NCBI GenBank assembly: GCA_039000515.1
Contig: JBCFYV010000001.1
Coordinates: 51,381,894-51,445,893, forward strand
Direction: 5' to 3'
Origin: Timema cristinae
Taxonomy: Eukaryota > Arthropoda > Insecta > Phasmatodea > Timematidae
Length of the DNA stretch: 64,000 nucleotides
Shown: positions 62,012-64,000 of the stretch, one piece after another
How the letters are laid out: every line of letters begins with the position of its first letter
Numbering within the stretch: the stretch's first letter is position 1
The notes under the pieces: generated by a model
What the model was told of the DNA's origin: nothing
The model's input: only the letters and a program-made list of their open reading frames with translations
Databases searched by the model: none
Program-made: the position numbers and the translations under genes

Positions 62012-63711
62012 GCACAACCAAGACACTTCTTAACCACCTCCAAAAACACCCAGGCAAATACAAAGAATTTTTAGATGAAAACAACAAGAAGGATCTGCCC
62101 GCACCTGCTCCTAGAAAAGATAGGACAGTACAACAAAACATCCAGACTATGCTTAGTAGAGAAAAGATGGTCTCATCACACCCGTATGCTCAAACCACCA
62201 CTAACAAGATTACAAATATGCTTGTAAAAGGACTTTTACCATACAGCTTTGTTGAGGAGGAGGGCTTTGTTGAATTCGTTAAATATTTTGCTCCCAACTA
62301 CAAGATTCCTGCACGAACTACGTTCTCTCGGAATTATGTATCAGTGCTCTACCAAGAGACTTGGGATCGTCTCAAAACAGAGTTTCTTCAAGATCTCCCA
62401 TTTGTACAGGCACTAACCCTCACATCTGATGGCTGGACATCTCGTGCCACAGACAGCTATGTCAGTCTAACTTGTCATTACCTGAATGACAAATATGACT
62501 ACAAGACATTCACTATGGAAATCATTCCAATGAATGAAAGTCATTCTAAAGCCAACATAAAATCTAGACTTGAGCAATGTGTTGTTAATTGGGGCATTTC
62601 ACTGGAGGACATGACAATCCCAATTTACTGCATTACCGATAATGCACCCAATTTCCGCTCTGCTGCCAAAACACTATTTGGTGACAAATCCCGTCCTTGC
62701 TTTGCACATTCTCTACAATTAGCTGTTGACGATTCCAAATCTGAGTGTCCTGGTGTCAAGAAGCTGTTACAGAAGGCAAAAAACATTGTGGGTCATTACA
62801 GGCGTAGCTCTCAAGCACGGGAACGCCTTCATAGTCTGCAAGAGAGAATGCAGGTACCCCAGCTGGAGCTTATTCAGTATGTGGAGACTCGCTGGAGTAG
62901 TGAGTATTGGATGCTTCAGCGGCTTGTTGAATTGAAGGGCCCCATCGCTGCTGAACTAGCACAGTCTGAACACAATATTGAACCGCTGACAAATGCAGAT
63001 TGGGCTCAAGCAAAGGGTGTGTTGTAAGTTCTTGAGCCACTTGCTCAAGCCACAAAGGGAATAAGTGGCGATTCATATCCAACCTCTTCGATGGTCATAC
63101 CCATCCTACACTGTCTGAGTTCCCATTTAAACTCTCGCATACAAAGGCAAGAAGAAGGTATGACATTTGCGAGAAGCCTTTTAAAGACACTTAAGTCTAG
63201 ATTTCCGTTGCATGAAGAGGATGAAATATTTCGCTTATCTATGTTAACGGACCCAAGATTCAAAGGTGTAGTTATCAATAATATTGTTGCTTCAGCAAAT
63301 TTGTCAACTGCTTTAAGAAACGAACTATACCGTGATTTTGAAGAAATGGATTCAACAGCTGATGAGCCAGAACCATCAACTTCAAACTCTGGACTGTGGT
63401 CATTCTTCGATTCTCTACCAAACGAGAGAAAAGAGATGAATATTTCTGAAGAAGTTGAAAAGTATTTATCTGAGCCTAGGGTGAATAGATCCACAAACCC
63501 TTACCATTGGTGGAAGCAAGAAGGGTGTAGTAAATTCCCAAATGTCGCTAAGGTTGCGCTTAAATATCTTGGTATTCCTGCTACGCAAGTCAGTAGTGAG
63601 AGACTATTCTCATCAGCAGGAAATGTTGTTATAGCCCGACGAGAGTGTTTACTCCCTGAACATGTACAACAGCTTACCTTCCTCCATAGCAATCTTAAAA
63701 AGAATAAGTAA
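62012..63711 (+). CDS. hAT transposase exon 2 (rest of the protein, TAA at 63025)
   Basis: Acceptor is a T-rich tract ending ttttttggcag. The remainder of the BED finger, the RNase H-like catalytic fold and the hATC dimerisation domain follow in one frame, ending TAA at 63709-63711. The only interruption is TAA at 63025-63027, within what is normally the VL-VLEPLAQATK stretch. Confidence 0.85.
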
Positions 63712-64000
63712 GACTTCAATAAAGCATAATAAAACCAGACTCAAAGAAATATATTTTTTACCTACCTGCTAAGTATAAAATAAAAAGGTGTTTTTTTTTT
63801 GTTTTTGTTTTTTGCATAGAGGTAAAGTGATTAACATTATCAAGTTGGCAATAAGCTACAAATATTAGTGCTAGAAACAATAAATAGCCTATAATATTCA
63901 GTTTGATGCTAGATAAATACCTATATTTAATAACAATATATTAATAGTTTTACTCAAAATAAAATAGAAAAATATTCGAACTTCGATTCGGCTTCGAGAA

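Larger units (their letters stand above)
61024..63711 (+). pseudogene. hAT transposase gene with BED zinc finger, two exons, one in-frame stop
   Basis: DNA cut-and-paste transposase. Exon 1 is 61024-61159 (first half of a BED finger: STVWNFFSKN, ECRTCRKNF) and exon 2 is 62012-63711, joined at Gly (GTTKTLLNHLQKHP completes the finger with HxxxH). Catalytic blocks: TLTSDGWTSRATDSY (Asp), ITDNAPNFRSA (Asp), CFAHSLQLAVDD, and hATC domain HWWKQEGC, IPATQVSSERLFSSAG (Glu). The joined reading is 612 codons with a single TAA at codon 384 (63025-63027); both sides are in the same frame. Recent loss by point mutation is the simplest view. Confidence 0.88.
60245..64000 (+). mobile_element. hAT transposon, comparatively young, right end outside the window
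   Basis: The left end TAGGGTGTGTCGAAGCTTCG starts a region rich in TTCGAAG repeats (60254-60365). The last bases of the window contain the inverse of TCGAAGCCGAATCGAA, so the right terminus is just beyond 64000. Between them lies a spliced, nearly open transposase gene. Inserted in the presumed 5' intron of belle, on the opposite strand. The 8-bp target duplication cannot be checked here; the left flank is TAAGGAAA. Confidence 0.8.

Overview
The window is AT-rich eukaryotic nuclear DNA with spliced genes, GT-AG introns, tRNA-derived SINEs and many decayed DNA transposons. The two host genes, the snoRNA layout and the transposon types (BEL/Pao, hAT, mariner/Tc1, LINE/SINE) point to an arthropod. 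I cannot name the species.

Host genes. Both are on the minus strand. (1) RpL8 (60S ribosomal protein L8/uL2) is complete. It has four coding exons between 3837 and 15671, an AATAAA signal at 3816-3821 and a probable non-coding first exon near 16040-16090. The exons join without a gap to 258 codons plus stop. (2) The 3' half of a DDX3/belle DEAD-box RNA helicase lies in six exons between 46281 and 59300. It covers helicase motifs IV, V and VI, the Gly-rich tail and the DWWGSS end. The 5' exons lie beyond position 64000.

Most notable: each of the three introns between RpL8 coding exons (15318-15396, 12302-12385, 9165-9249) holds a copy of the same box C/D snoRNA, in the sense of the host gene. 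Boxes C, D', C' and D and both guide segments are conserved. The terminal stems differ in sequence between copies but still pair in each, which is covariation of the kind expected for functional RNAs. I could not assign a target from memory.

Layout. 1-3.8 kb: LINE 3' fragments and an unclassified repeat. 3.8-16.1 kb: RpL8, its introns loaded with a GTF2IRD2-like hAT relic, a mariner relic with 187-bp inverted repeats, a 200-bp foldback element with 91-bp arms, a MITE with a 24-G run and several SINEs. 16-46 kb: about 30 kb with no host gene recognised. It holds SINEs, a Tc1-like transposase relic, a decayed BEL/Pao LTR retrotransposon with both LTRs (23784-29632), a degenerate tandem-repeat field (30.6-32.5 kb) and an internally deleted hAT relic (37.6-38.8 kb). 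46.3-64 kb: belle exons. The introns between them hold SINEs, a TIR-bearing element and a decayed hAT with an intact 8-bp target duplication (54934-56974). The DNA upstream of the first visible belle exon, inferred to be intron, holds a much younger hAT (about 60245 to beyond 64000). Its transposase is split by an intron within the BED finger and is open apart from one TAA.

The snoRNAs are probably made by processing of RpL8 introns, so a ribosome-component gene would also supply candidate RNA-modification guides. The transposons appear to be passengers and the main cause of the large intron and intergenic sizes.
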